This document shows, in pieces, positions 1 through 14,563 of a stretch of DNA of 64,000 nucleotides. The notes under the pieces are model-generated. The model was not told where the DNA came from and did no database searches. It saw nothing but the letters and a program-made list of their open reading frames with translations. The stretch covers positions 46,720 through 110,719 of the forward strand of contig VXCM01000938.1 of assembly GCA_014773175.1 (NCBI GenBank). The letters run 5' to 3'. Numbering within the stretch: the stretch's first letter is position 1; each line of letters starts with the position of its first letter. The stretch comes from Lucifuga dentata (lineage: Eukaryota; Chordata; Actinopteri; Ophidiiformes; Bythitidae). Both the position numbers and the translations under genes were made by a program.

Positions 1-164
1 CCCCCCCCCCCAATTTCTACATCCCCCTCCCTTAATATTGACCCTGCAGGCCTCACTCTGCACGAAACCAGTCATGACACATTGTCTCCTTAGGCTAATG
101 GTGTCTGAGTATGTGTGTATGTGGCTGTTTTTAAGTATGTGCATATGTACGAGAGCAGGCGAGC

Positions 165-206
<42 letters not shown>

Positions 207-319
207 NTGTGGTGGGGGGGGGATCATTCTTATGCTGTGTCTGTGGGCCAAAGTGAGGGAGGCAGCGAGATGCAGTCAGAAGGCTGCATACTAAACAGAC
301 TGCTGTCACCCCGCCAGCA

Positions 320-363
<44 letters not shown>

Positions 364-583
364 GCATGCTTGGTTGCTCTACCTCTTATATACACACTCA
401 CAAACAGTCCTACAGACACACGCGCAAACACCCTCTTTGTGCCAGCTCAAACTTTGGCTTCTTTGCTCGGCTGCCGGTTGCCATGGAAACCATTGCCCAC
501 AGCACTTTGCAACCAAATCAATGGCAGCTCCAAGACGAGGGTAGGCAGGAGTAGCTCTTGTATGTGTGTGTGTAAGTGTGTGT

Positions 584-625
<42 letters not shown>

Positions 626-2320
626 ACACACGACAGGCTGTCTCTGTACAAATATTCTAGGATATAAGCAGGTTGTACTTGTGTATAGTTAAGTGATAAA
701 TATGGCATAAGGCTCAGATACAGATTGCATTAGCACTACGCTATCAATGTTTTACAAATTGGATATCAGCCTAGAATAAACAGAATATAATTATTGGACA
801 TGGTGAGTGTGTGTGTGTGTTTGAGAGAGAGAGAGAGGGAGAGGGGGTTGGCTATTAGAAAGAGTGCGAGGTCAGTTGTTCAATTTGGAGAAATAATGTG
901 TTTGTCCCAACTTGCTAATCACCTCTTGTTTGTGTTGATGGCGTGAGTGTGGACACCATGCCAAGTGAGACACACACACACATTCATACACAAAAAGTGA
1001 CACATGCACATACACACTAGGGACGACACAGATGTGACCCCACCCTTGTCCCCAAAACACACCCCATCCTCCCATCTGTTCAGTCAGATGCACACACACA
1101 CGCACACACGCACACACATGGCACTCGCACCAACATAGCTCACCATAATTTAGTGACACACTCCAGCAGGTACACACACACACACACACACACTTACAAA
1201 ACAAAAGCAGCCAGTCTTGTAATATAATGGTTCAGCTAAGTGTGTCTGTCTTAGTCTCAGCATTTGCATCCCAACCTTTTCCTCTGAATCCACTCTCACC
1301 CACCCACTCACCCACCCATCACTTCTCCCACATCCATCACTCTTCCACTCCTTGTCACTCTTCTGTGTGGGCTGAGAAAGGAGGAAGAAAACAGAAAGAT
1401 TTAAGGGAAAGAGAGAGAAGTTGGACAGGGGGTGCAGGACAGGGGGAGGTGCAGTAAAGCTCTTTGAGGATTAAGTTGAGAATTTTGACTCTTACAGAGG
1501 AGAAGGAAGGAGATGGTGACGGTGGGGGTGGGGGTGGGTGTGGGGGAGGGGAGGTCGACTCCTTGGAGCAATTTACCTCAAACGGCTCCGACACAGCTAA
1601 TCCGCTCTTAAAGGAGCCTAATCCAGCAGTCTTGTACCTGATACTGTGAAAAGAGAAAAAAAAGAGTGGCAGGAGAAAGACGGGAAAAGGGAGAGAGAGG
1701 CATACATAAAGAGACTGTGTATGTGTATGTGTGTGTGTGTTTGTTTAAGCTAGCAGTATCATCAGTACGGTTCCACCTCTCCCGATGGCCAATCCGACCC
1801 TGAGTCAAGCTAACTGACAGACGAAACTGAAACTGACTGATGAAACTAGCTGTGCTGTCAACTCTCAATGAGCCCAACGCCATGTCAACCCCTCGTCATG
1901 GAGATGACAGGATGCTAAATGTGATTGGACTAAACCAAAGCAGAGTAGACATTCTCACACAGAGTGGAGCAGTCGGACATTCAGAGCGCTGCTTGCGGTG
2001 GAGAAAACAGAGAATTTTGACTTCTTTCATCGTAGCAATGTCTACAATAAAAATAATACATATGAAAAGTATAATTTGCTCAGAGTCCAGAGACAGTTGT
2101 CATTTGTTCCGGATCCAGACTAGAGTCCGGACTTTGAAGATAACTGATATAACATTACAACACTGCTAAATGTTAATAGATCAATAGTTTAACACCCTAA
2201 AGAGCAGTATTTATCAGACTGAGTATTTTTATTTTTGATGCATAAGTACAAGTAATTTTATTGCTTTAAAAGAGATATTTTCTTGTTATTTTCCCTCATT
2301 TTGATCGTGTAATGTGGTTG
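1..2320. other. maml3 intron segment, microsatellite-rich
   Basis: No exon is recognisable. There are (TG)n at 167-211 with a gap N at 207, (CA)n at 321-360, (TG)n at 563-618, and shorter CA runs between 964 and 1192. A purine-rich stretch lies at about 1375-1720. The open frames here are translations of the repeats. The rest is unique-looking AT-rich DNA. Confidence 0.6.
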
Positions 2321-5291
2321 TACAACTTGTCTTGTCTTGTCTTGTCTTGTCTTGTCTTGTCTTGTCAGAGTTAAACTTTAGTTTCACACCGCTACAGTTG
2401 CATCCAGTAAGACAAACATTGGTTCTGAGCTGCCCTGAAAGCTTCGTTTTTGATTAGTCCTTTACTTCTCTAACATGTTTACATTAACATGTAACACATT
2501 TGACTTTACCTGCATACACTCCCAATTACATACAAGGCCAGCAAACAAGTGTTTGGCCAACGTTTGTGTTTTGCAGTCTGTCGGTGTTGCTAGTTCTGTT
2601 GCAACTGGCCAGTCAAAACAGAGCAGGGTTTTTGGGCCAGGGAGTTAAAGAAACAGTACCTAAAATGGTCTGTTTTCCCTTAGTGTGCTCAGCAGTGCTG
2701 CAGGGAGAGTAGAAGTGGATCAGGATAATTTTTTTGCACATTAAAGTATTGCAAAGGCTTGATAATAGCCTCGCAACTTTAAATAAAGTTTTGAATCCGG
2801 CATCTAAAACTCTGTATTAGTAGTTCTGCTGACAGATTGTCAAAAAAAAAAAAAAAACNAAAAAAAAAAAAAAACCCCAAAAAAAACCATGAGCCTGACA
2901 CTGCCATCTAGTGTATACAACCATCTGCACATTTATATCATATACTGTATACTGTATACTGTATACTGTATATGGAAGACTATCAGCCAAATAGCTGACA
3001 TGCTCTAACAGTGAAAGTTGTTACTGATTGTTTTTTTTGCTTTGTAACGGCCAAACATGAATAATAATTCACACAGAAAATGGCTCACTTACCATATTTT
3101 TTCAAAGTGGCAGACAAACTCTCGAAAGCAGATAATTGGATCCCATTACAGTCAGTCTGTAGCTTTGTGCCTGTTTGTCATGGGCTTCAGTTTAGCTTGT
3201 ACACATCGGAGGAAAAAAAATACCAAAGCTCCAGTAATGCACAGTGTTTAATATGATATAGATGCTTCTTCCCTTTATTATCCTTTCAAAGCAATATGCT
3301 CTGTGCAGCAGCTGGAACAGCTAGTTGATGTGATGCTGAAAATGATGCAGTGCAACACATTTGGTGGAATTTCAGAGCTAGTGGAAATGTCATTATAGAT
3401 GGCCTTGAGATGTCATGATACTAAAACTACACAGTGACCAAAGTAAACGTAGAGGTTACTGGTAAAAAAACAAACAAACAAAAAAAAAAACAGATTAAAC
3501 AGACAAATGGAGAACAAGTGAGAGAGCTGGATGGTAAAATGGCATTGGTGAAAAAAAGAGGAATGATCTGAATGGCAAGGAGGAACTGTGAGTCATGTTA
3601 ATGTCAACAGGGAAATATGGCATGAAGAGAACTGGAAAACACTGGTTGAAAGAAAAAAAATGGGTCATGGGTTTGGATGCTGTTATAGGCCAAGATGACA
3701 TGTAGAGAGCCAGACACGAGGAAAGAAGGGAAGGTAGAAAGAAATTGAATCTCATTATAAAATAAGCAAGATCAGATCATACGTTTAAAGACTGTAGCAG
3801 AGACCGAGTGTGTAACTACATACAGCATTCAGAATTGTGAAGCCAGACAGAAACAGATGGAGAGCAGAAGGAATGGAGTGGTGATTGAAGAGGTGGAGGC
3901 AAAGAAAGGTCTGGTCTCTGCACCCAGAGGCAGTCACATCACACACACACTCTCAGAAAAATCACATGTACATATGTTTAGCTTGCATCTTGTTTTTCTC
4001 CTCCTATTCTTTCTTGCCTGTTTCTTTCTATCAGGTCCTCATTGTTAAAGTTCAGCTATTTTTCATGTCACCGTGTTTGTGTGGTTCACAGGGAGAGCCA
4101 ACCTGCACATAACATGAAAGTAAAACAAAAGAACAGTACGGTGAAAACGGATTTGTTTTATGGGGCTAAAACTGGTTTTGGTTTCTGGATTTCTTTTTGT
4201 TTCCCCTGTAATCAGTTTAGGTAAATGCAACACTGCCCCCTGGTGCACATCTTAGCATGTGTAGCTGCCTGTGCGAATGTCTGTGTACAACAACCACACA
4301 TTGTTCTTGGAATCTCAAATTCATACACATTTTCAGGCTTAATTTTCCACCCTTTTCCTGCCTCTCCACACACCTCATCCACTCTGTCCAGCTGCCCACC
4401 TCTCTCTCCATTCTCTCACTTCACATATTTTCCCTCCCTATATTGATCATCACCACCTCTCTCTCTCTCTCTCTTGCTCTCCCACTCTCTTATTTTTTCC
4501 CTCTGTCTCTCTTTAGTTTTCTCCATCCTCCGGCTCCTCTCCCTCTCCTGTGTGCTGTGTATTTCAAAGAAAAATGAAGCCAAATAAACTTGGACCCCAA
4601 GAAGGTGATTGATGGTTGTGCAAAGCTCCCTCTCTTCATCTCTTTCCTTTTTCCCTGTCTTTATTCCCACACTCCCTACCTCCCTATTCTTTCTCCCACT
4701 GGCACTGTGGCTCTCATCCACTCACACACAAACACAATTTGTATAGTTTGATTAATTGAGTCTGCAGGATACAGCTATGCTCACGTTAGTCATTTTTATT
4801 TACTGAAGTGTTTTGCACAATAGTTTCAAGTGCTTCTGAGGAGGAAAATTTTTGCTTAGTTGGTTAAAGCAATAATCTGTTCACATAAATAAATGTCCCT
4901 TGATTTACTTTGTTTACCATTTGACTTAACCAATAGACGATTCAACCCATATCAAGTTCAGTGTAATTCATCTTCTTGGTATGAATTTACTGTGGCAATG
5001 CTTGGACATCATCGTCTCTCCTACACTGATTTTTACCCTGCATAAATACCAGGCTGGTATGTTAACATGCTCATTCTATTACTTTTTTTTATTTTTTTTT
5101 TTTTTTGTGGTCAGCAGTCACATTTCCTTCTGGGTGTGCATTTTATGTATACATGTGCATGTATGTGTGTGACTGTACTGGGTCCATCCATCAGCCAGCG
5201 TGACAGTTGCAGTGGAAAGAGAGCGTGTTATCAGGCATGGCACAGGACACCTATCAGGTGTCCTATTGTCTCATCCGCCATGATAAGACAC

Positions 5292-5323
<32 letters not shown>

Positions 5324-5433
5324 AGAGAGAGAGAGAGAGAGAGAAGATGGAAAGATGGGTGGCAGGGAGGGCTGGCATAGGCAAATTGAGGACCACTGTT
5401 TTAACTGTCTGACATACAAACCGTACACACACA

Positions 5434-5481
<48 letters not shown>

Positions 5482-8429
5482 GGTTAAAATCCAGACAGAA
5501 TTGGGAAAGAGATAACAGTAAACATAGCTTTACTGCATAGAGGACAGCTGAGTTAAATTTACCACTGTTGGTTTGCAAAGATAACAGCTGATTTCATTTT
5601 CTGTGTGTAGTGGTCATTTTTAAGGCACTGGATGTCTCCAACTTTGAAAGAATACAGAAAAACCACAGGAACACCTGAAAACACACAGAAACACCTGCAC
5701 AGCATACAGTACATCAGAGAGGCATCGATTCAACTCTGAGTACCTTTTGGAGGCTGTATTTTGTGCCATTTTGTTCAGCTGTTATTCTGTTTTGTCTACT
5801 TGGATATTATGCTCAGCTGTGATGACATATTACTGTGCATATATTCCTGCGACCCTGTCAAAGGAAGATTAACACAAGGCACTCCATGACAGAGGTGTGT
5901 GTGTGTGTGCGCGCATATATATTTGTTTATTTTGGCTTCCTTTCTTGTTGCCGCTCAGTGTTATTTCATTATTTCTCAACCTTCCCCATATCCTTCCATC
6001 AATGCAAACATTAATGCACACACACACACACAAAACAGTGAGGCAGCTCCAACAAGCCAAAGATAATTCACTTTAGATGCAGAGTTTCATTTCAATCCGA
6101 CTGATCTTCAGTGGCACTGTGCCGCTTTTTGCAGCAGCAAAATCCATTTGCTTGATGTGCATGAGTGTTAAAAATGGTTGCAGGTGCTACATTTGTCTGC
6201 AGATTTTGATGCGCTTATTTAATGTTTGTAACTGTAGGATGAACATATGTCTGACTATATGTAGGTCTACATACATGTACAGTATGATAGACATTTGGCT
6301 AGTGGGAGGATGGTTTAATTCAGCAGTTCCCTTTAGTGGTGAATGAATGAATGAATGAATTTTGCATATACACTAGTTTCTCATACAGGATCCAGTTTGG
6401 TACAGGTTCCACAGAGTGCTACTAAACCTCATCAAACAAAACATATAAACATTTCCTATACATTGTGAAATCCAATCCATAACATCATACAAGTTTTTCG
6501 ACACATTAAAAAAACAAACTCTCTTGCCTTCTGGTTCTGCTTTCCTGGTTTCTTTCATGCATCAGTGTGTGATTCACAATGTCACCTTTCTACTAAAGCT
6601 CCAGCATTTGTGGATAGAGACTAATTTTACACAGCTGATTAGTTTATTTCACGATGTTTTGTGAGTGGTGTGACTTCTTTTAATCACTGAGAAATGAAAT
6701 CAGATTGACTGGGTAAAAATCAGGAAAAGGAGAATCTTCCACAAAGTAACATTATGTTTTGAAACAACTTTTATTTGACTTGAATAGGAATAGCAGCTTC
6801 ATAGTTAATAAAGAAATATTAAGAAAAAGTTACAAATGACTCACCCAAACTTTATTGCTCATTGTAGTCAAATGCTCATGGGTAGTTATAGAAGTACACA
6901 GATTTTAACAAACTGATTGATTTCATGTTCAGAATGTTAATTTTGAAGCCTTTGGGTGTCATTAATGAAACACACACGTCACCTATTGGGTCAAACTGAT
7001 TTCTAAGCTAATATAGTTTAGTAAATTATTAGACAAACTTTGCCATTTTTTATTGAAAGCAGCAAGTCACAAAAGTTTGTTGTGCATATTTTTTTAAAAA
7101 GTCCAAACTTGTCAGTCTACCGAATGATCTCCATTTCCATCATTAATAAAATCTACATTTCAGGCAAGGAATAGTCCAGAGATTAGTCCAGGAACATTGA
7201 GACTAAAGAGTATGCTGCTATAAAAACAGTCAATAGATAAGATTGTGCATGAAATCAGAGGATGGAGCTGAGTAGAGGCTTTGCTGAGATGTTTAAATGG
7301 CATTGACTTCATGCAGCTGGCTGTGATATGATTTAGTTTTACCTGTGTGGAATATAAAGTGTGTGTTGGTGCTGTTGCCATCAGGCTGAGGAAATACATC
7401 TAACATACCCATCTACTTTTTGACCTTTTTCTCTTTTCCTTTTTGTTAAAAGTAAAAACTACTATACTTCACCATTCTCCTATCTTTCTCCCTTTGCCCT
7501 CCGACTACTCCTCAGTCCCTCCTTTCCCCTCGCCCCTCCCCCTCCCTCTCTCCCTTATTGTAGTTTTTGCGCAAGAAGGCAGAAAATCTGCTTACCCCAC
7601 ACACAGGGATGTTTGCTAGTCACACAAAGTTCAAACTGCATGGGAAAGCACAGCTTTACCTGCACCATCAACAGCAACCCTGTGTGTGTGTCTGGGTGTG
7701 TGCGTGTATATATACAGTAAACAATATGTGTACATATTTGTGTGTATGTGTTTGTGACTCTGCCTGTATGTTTACAAGGACATGTTCTCTCTGTCTGCAC
7801 AAACCCTCACGTGGGCTCAAGAAGATGGACTATTTACACCTTTTTTGTGGAGACCAGACGTGTTAATTGACATTTCAGCACAGTTAATTTCCTTCTGGAA
7901 CACAACAGAGAGCATGCCATTTCATGAAGTTGTTTTACATGCTTGTTTGAGTCTGTTTTGTGCTGGCTTATATTGCATGGCTTCCTCGGTGAATTATTAC
8001 CTACGTGATGGTAAATGTTGGCAGACATGTTATTATTCTGCAGTTCTATTTAGTAGTTAACCAACCATCATGTGGAAATTATTTTCCAATTCCATATTCA
8101 GTTTAGCTGATAAAGGCATGAAAGGTAAGTTTTCCACCCTCCTCGTTCAGAATAGTTTCCTCTCTGCTCACCAGCAGTGACGCAGTGTTTGTAGAAGAGG
8201 TGAATCTTCTCGAAATATCCCAAAATGCTAAATACCTGCATTTATCCTTTATTACAAGTTTGGTTATGGATGCTATGCTAATCAACAACAACATAGGCCA
8301 GTGTTGTTGAGATGCATCCTGCTCGGACTGCAGCTCGCTGGCTGGAAGCTAATAGACTGCAGATCATGCTGACAGTATCTTTCGGAAGACTATTTCTGGG
8401 CTTTGGAGGTTGCAGGTTTCTGGGGAGTC

Positions 8430-8485
<56 letters not shown>

Positions 8486-10064
8486 CACGAATTAGCTACC
8501 ATCAGTCTTCCGTAAGTGTTTGACACCTTGTCTCTTGGCTGTTAGTTTGCGTCACAAGGGCATTTAGGTCTCTGTTGCTCCCATTTGGACTCTGTAGCAA
8601 TATAGGAATACACATATACACCACACACATACACACACACACACGCATGTCACAATGTCATCCTTTCCATAGAGCTGAAATAGCAACATTGCCATAGTAC
8701 CACTGACAAAGTCTCACATGATTGGAGAACACACAGATTCACACGTACGCATGCACACACACACACACACACACACACAAGCACACATACACAATGAGGG
8801 AGACAGACAAGTCTACAGCAAACACCTCATCTCACATCATTTAACGTCTCTCATCTCTTGTCGTATGCATGGACCAGTAACCACAATATAAATCAAAGCT
8901 AAGGAACCGTATCTGCGTCTCTTTCCCCAGCCCTGGAGAATGGGCCATTCCTCTCTGTCCATTAATCAACACACCAGGAGTGTTAGGTTGTTCCTTGTGG
9001 GAGGGGAGGAGTTTAAAAGGAACTGGTTAGGTGGCATACCTGCCTAATGGATCTTTCATCCACAGCGATTTAAAATAGCCTCTTTTCTACCACACAAACT
9101 TTTTCCAGAATTTGCGAGCCTTTTCAAGAACTTGGAAGCATTCCTCGACCACAGCATTAACCCTAAAATAGGTAAAATTCCTTGGGACAGAGGTAGAGTC
9201 GACTACAACCCCTTAGGGCGGCGTTGACAGCACTCAGCATGACTGACATGTCAAACCCAAGTGTCACCTGCAACACGGCAGCAGCAAGACAACACAAGAG
9301 ATTAAATAAAGGATAATGGAAATGTAACAGACTAAATCATGAACTGATTGTCCAAACATTATTTTAAAAATATTTTCTGAGACAATTCAGAGACACTGTG
9401 GGACATCAAGCTAGAATGAAAGCATTCTGTACATTAAAGAGTTTCTTCATGTTTAGGAGAAGTAGGCATATACCAAGCAGTCCCAGGAGACAAAGAAACT
9501 GAAACTGAGTTATAAGATAATTAAAGACTACAGCAACCTGCCTTCATTTCCTTTGTTTTTGATAGAAATAGTGTAAGAGAGAGACAGAAACAGAGATAGA
9601 AAGGTGCAGCACTACTTTGGTTGTGTGTAATCTCTGGTGTGTGTTTTTGCTCCTATTATTGATATAATTAGATTTAAAATTATAGGTTGGGGACATCATT
9701 GGACTGGCTCCTGTATAGGGTAATCTGGAATCCTGCACACTCCTGCAACCTTATTGTCCTGCTGATTGCAGGATGTAGAAATAAATAAGCCATTCAAGTG
9801 TGTCGTGTGTGTGTGTGTGTGTGTGCATGTGCGTGTGTGTGCGAGCGACACTTATTNATCAGCAGGACAATAAGGTTGCAGGATGTAGAAATAAATAAGC
9901 CATTTAAGTGTGTCGTGTGTGTGTGTGTGTGTGCATGTGCGTGTGTGTGCGAGCGACACTTATTCTAGAGTTACTGCTCACTGGACCACTGCCTTGCCAC
10001 TAGCAGATCTATTTGTTTTCCTTTGCCATTTCACCTTGACACGGACGGCAGGCATGGGTTTATG

Positions 10065-10112
<48 letters not shown>

Positions 10113-10498
10113 TTTGAAGAGGTAGGCTGGTGTATACGTTTCTCCCTCTTTTGTGAAAAGCAATCTCCCAGGTTGAGCTCATAAATCAGGGTGGGGGATG
10201 GAAATGGGGGTGAAGAATGTGTGTGTGTGTGTGTGTGTGTTAGCAGATGTATTTGCTTTGTGAGACGTTCACCCAGTGTCATCTTCTTTGTCCATGACAC
10301 AGACAATCTCTCTCCATCTCTCCTGTACAGCTGCTCATTTCCTCATCACGATGGGATTAGACTGCAAGGCTCCGCATTGAAAATGAATAGCGATTTAGGA
10401 AGCTAATGAGCTATAATGGACGGTATGTCCTCAGACATGCAGTCACTCAGGCAAACTCCTCCTATTTCACTCCTGAGTGCCAGAGGACAGAAACCTGT

Positions 10499-10538
<40 letters not shown>

Positions 10539-12858
10539 ACTCTCACCTGTGTGCTTGAGAGAGATTCAGAGACAGGTGCGCAGAGCAATGACCGGTTTTT
10601 GCTGACAAACACAATGAGGTGACCTGCCTGCTGATTCTTTCCATCCCTCCTCTCTCAGACTTTCTTCCAGTTCTCATCTGTCTGTCTTTATTGTGTTCAT
10701 TTTCATTACAGTTATGAATTCATGCCTTTTTTACAGACACGGGCAGCAGCCGGCAGAGAAGCCTGATAAAGTAAAAGGAGATTTGACTAGCTTTGTAATC
10801 AGATTCACAATCATTCACATGCTAACATGTTTAAATTTGGCTCACGCATCCTTTAAAACGAATAAGCGCATGGAAATTATCATGGGACAGCAAAATGCAG
10901 AATATTAAAGCAGTGGATTCTTGCGTTTCAAGTATATTCCCTGTTTTTTTTGTTTTTGGTTTTTTTTTCTCACGGTGTCCTGAATATTATTTCTTTGTTC
11001 GTAGTCTTAGTTACACTGTTCCACATAAGCCAATGAAATGTCAGAGTGGGGGGACCCTTTGAGCCTGGACATGGAGCCTCCCTAGGTCGGGATTGATCTG
11101 AGTGTGTTTTGTCTAGACTTCCAGATCAAAGATTTGGAAATAAATTAGGAATTACTTTTACCCAGAACTATCCAGAGTAGGATAGTTAATTCCCCACCGT
11201 GCTCCAAGTGCCGTAAAGATTCTGAAAGTGACAGCATCTATAGCATGACAGCCACACGCAACCAAAACCTCAACATCAGCAATATAGGGAATCTCTCTGG
11301 GTCTCCTCTAGCCACATAAATAGACAAAAGGGCTTAAATTTTGCATAGTTTTCCATCTTTTTCAAAAGGTTTGAACCCTTGCCATTGGCTTGTTGCTGTG
11401 TAAAAACAAATGGAGGTTGTCTGCCACATTGAGCGAGGAGAACCCTGCATTTGACCAGTCAGCAGCAAGCTTGATCCAGCAGTTCTTGGACCATCAGATT
11501 CAGCCCAACTTAGAATAGTAGGCTAAAATACTTAGAAGTGATGGTTCCAGTGCCAACGTGGAGTCTGGTTCTTTGGCGTGAAATGAAGGAAAGTTCCAGA
11601 GTTTCTGAAAAAGTTCCTGACAGACACTAAGATGAGGATAGTGAACACACTGGAGGGACACTGTGGCTACAACAACGACAAAAATAGGAAAAGCTGAAGT
11701 CGCAACAAAGCATGAGACCCTTTTAAAATACAGGAAATGGACTGCTAGTTAGCAACTTAAAGGACCATACCATCCATTTGCATGTTTGAGCCCAATTCAG
11801 GTTTTTTTCGAAGTTTTGTAATTTTTGCGTTTCAGCGCAATAAAAAGTGCAGAGTGAATGTATATCACCACCGGGGAATATAGTTCCACAAGAAGACCTG
11901 CATTTATCAAAAAATTTAAACAACAATGCCTTCATAAGGCTGCATAAGGTTTTTAGGTGGGTGTATCACTTGAATATTTGATTTTGAAAGAATAAGAGGT
12001 TTTGCAAAATATCAGGGAAGCTGAAATACGGTTTTATCCTTTGGGAAATGATTGTCAGTAATGTAACGTATGAAAATTGAATATATTAGGTTTAAACATG
12101 CAAAATGGGTGTATGGTCCCTTAAGCCTTGCTTGGCACTGTGATGCATTTTGAGAATGTTCAGTCCAGTTTGCAGAATGAAAGCTAAGACTAAAGCTACT
12201 TTTATATAGTCCAACTTATTGTCATCTTGTTTTATTATCTTGTCTTGAATTACATCCTTTGCTATCTGCTAAGCAGTAGATACCAAACCTGTGTGAGAGA
12301 GTTCCATATCAATAAATATGATCTAACTTGGCTTGATTTAATAGAAAAGAACGCTTATGTTTTGTTGACTCAAAGCTCCGCTGGGTTTTATTTCTGTCTG
12401 TTCTGCCGGTGTGTTACTCAGACGGCAGGTTAGCAGCCACGCTTAGCCTGAAGGATGCTCGTGTAGCGTTTGTCTGCTTTAATACAATGTAAGCTCTCCT
12501 CTCTCACCATTGTCGAGCAGTCTTAGGAGTGCTTCTTATCCAAATGCTACACCACTGAGCTGATATGAGAGGAAGTCCGTGTGTCTGCGTTCATGTGTGT
12601 GTTTACGTGTTTGCGTGAGTGTTTGTCTGTCTGCTTTTGGGCACATCATGTTAGCTTAGCTTGTGTGTGGGAATGTGAAAAGCCTCATTCCTGTGATAAC
12701 TGCAAGCTCTGTGTTTCAAAGTGCATGCATGCACTGTGTGCGCGCGCATGCGTCTTTTAAGGCTTGTCAAAAGCTGCCTTTTTCTCTCTCATGTGGCTTC
12801 TCTGGTATGTTTGGTATTTCACAAAGCCTCAGATCCTCCACTCCTCAAAGACTGGGGG

Positions 12859-12912
<54 letters not shown>

Positions 12913-13123
12913 GGGTGTGTGTGTAAGGCTGTGAGTGTGTGTCTAAAGAGACCAGGATGTAATTAGACACAATGGCAGGAGCTAATGGAACAGCTGCCTC
13001 TTTGTAAACGTTGCTTGCTGTCGCGCGCGCACACGCGTGTGCACACACACTTTCTATGACCCACCAGTCACTCAGGGCACCTCACCATGTCACTCGTTTT
13101 CATCTCCTTTTTTTTTTTGCTAC

Positions 13124-13155
<32 letters not shown>

Positions 13156-13350
13156 TGTCTGAGTCACCTCTCTCCCCCCACACGTCTTGCTTGTTCATTT
13201 CTTTTTTCTTTTTTTTTTATTTCTCCTCTACCCTGTTTTTTCCCTCACTTGTTTTTTAACTTTTGGCCTTGCTTTTGCTCTCTCTGATCTCTTACACAAA
13301 GAACTCTCTCTTTTTCAGCTTCCAGCCTTTCTCCCCCCTTTCACTTTTTG

Positions 13351-13382
<32 letters not shown>

Positions 13383-14018
13383 TTCCTTTGCCCTCTTTTC
13401 CTCTGCCTGTCTCTCTTTCTTTGTGTCTGCTCTGTTCCTTTGTGGCACTATGTCTCTATCTCTGCTCTCTCTCGCTCTCTTTCTCTCTCTCTCTTGCTCT
13501 CTTTCTCGCTCTCTCTCGCTCTCTTTCTCGCTCTCTCTCTCTCACTCTCATTCTCATTCCTTTTCCCTCCCTCCCTTTTTTCTTGGCTATTGGACCATTT
13601 TTCCAGCAATGAGACACCTCACCCCTNCCCCCCCCCTCCTCTTCCTCCTCTTGTGGCAGAGCTCCTATCAGAGAAATGATAACACTACGTCACTCTGTAA
13701 TCTGGCAGAGGGGGCTGCAGTAGCTAGCGTGCGTACACACACACACGCACACACACTAACTGAGACCTCTCTCTCTTGCTGTCTTTTCTGCTCTCTCTTC
13801 GTCGTTGCCGTAGCAATGAGCAACTCTGTCTCATTTTCTTTTTCCATCTATCGCTCTCCTTCTGCTTTTGATCCTTCCCACCCCTCTGCCATCTCTCACT
13901 CTCTGCACTGGTGACCTTGATGTGTGTGTTGGATAGTCATAACAGTTGCCTTTGACGTCATCTCCATGGTGACATGACCTTGCTCCTTCTTGACCATCTT
14001 TCTTTCTTTCTTTCTTTT

Positions 14019-14054
<36 letters not shown>

Positions 14055-14527
14055 TGTCTCATATGATGGGCAGCTGGTCCACTTGATACGTAAATCTCTC
14101 TTTGACTTTTTGACGGGCGGACCTTGCAATTGCCCTACCCCTGAGAGAGGGGGAGAGAGAGACAGACAGATGGACAGAGAGAGAGAGAGAGAGAAGAAAA
14201 TAGAAGAAAGATGAGGGGATCAGAGGGATGGAAGGGGTGGGGCTGTTTGTCTACATGTGGTAAAAGGTCACTTGTCTGTTCTTGAGTCATACCTCCACAA
14301 AACCTTTAATCAACTCATGTCTCTGTGCCATTTTAAGAGACATAACCGGGAATTTTTGATGCTCTCTGAGTGTGTTGGAAAATGATTTAATTGAGCTACG
14401 TCTTGATCGTGATGTTCTGGTGCTGCTGATCATTTGTTAATGCTTGCTACTGCTATGTCACCCTGGTCTGGAATGGCACAAACAGTTCCTGCTGAAATTG
14501 CACAAACTCGTCCTCCCTCCTTCAATG

Positions 14528-14563
<36 letters not shown>

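Noticed and set aside
13187..13914. Overlapping 138-188 residue open frames on the + strand
   Set aside because: They are translations of (CT)n and (TTTC)n arrays, and one crosses a gap N.
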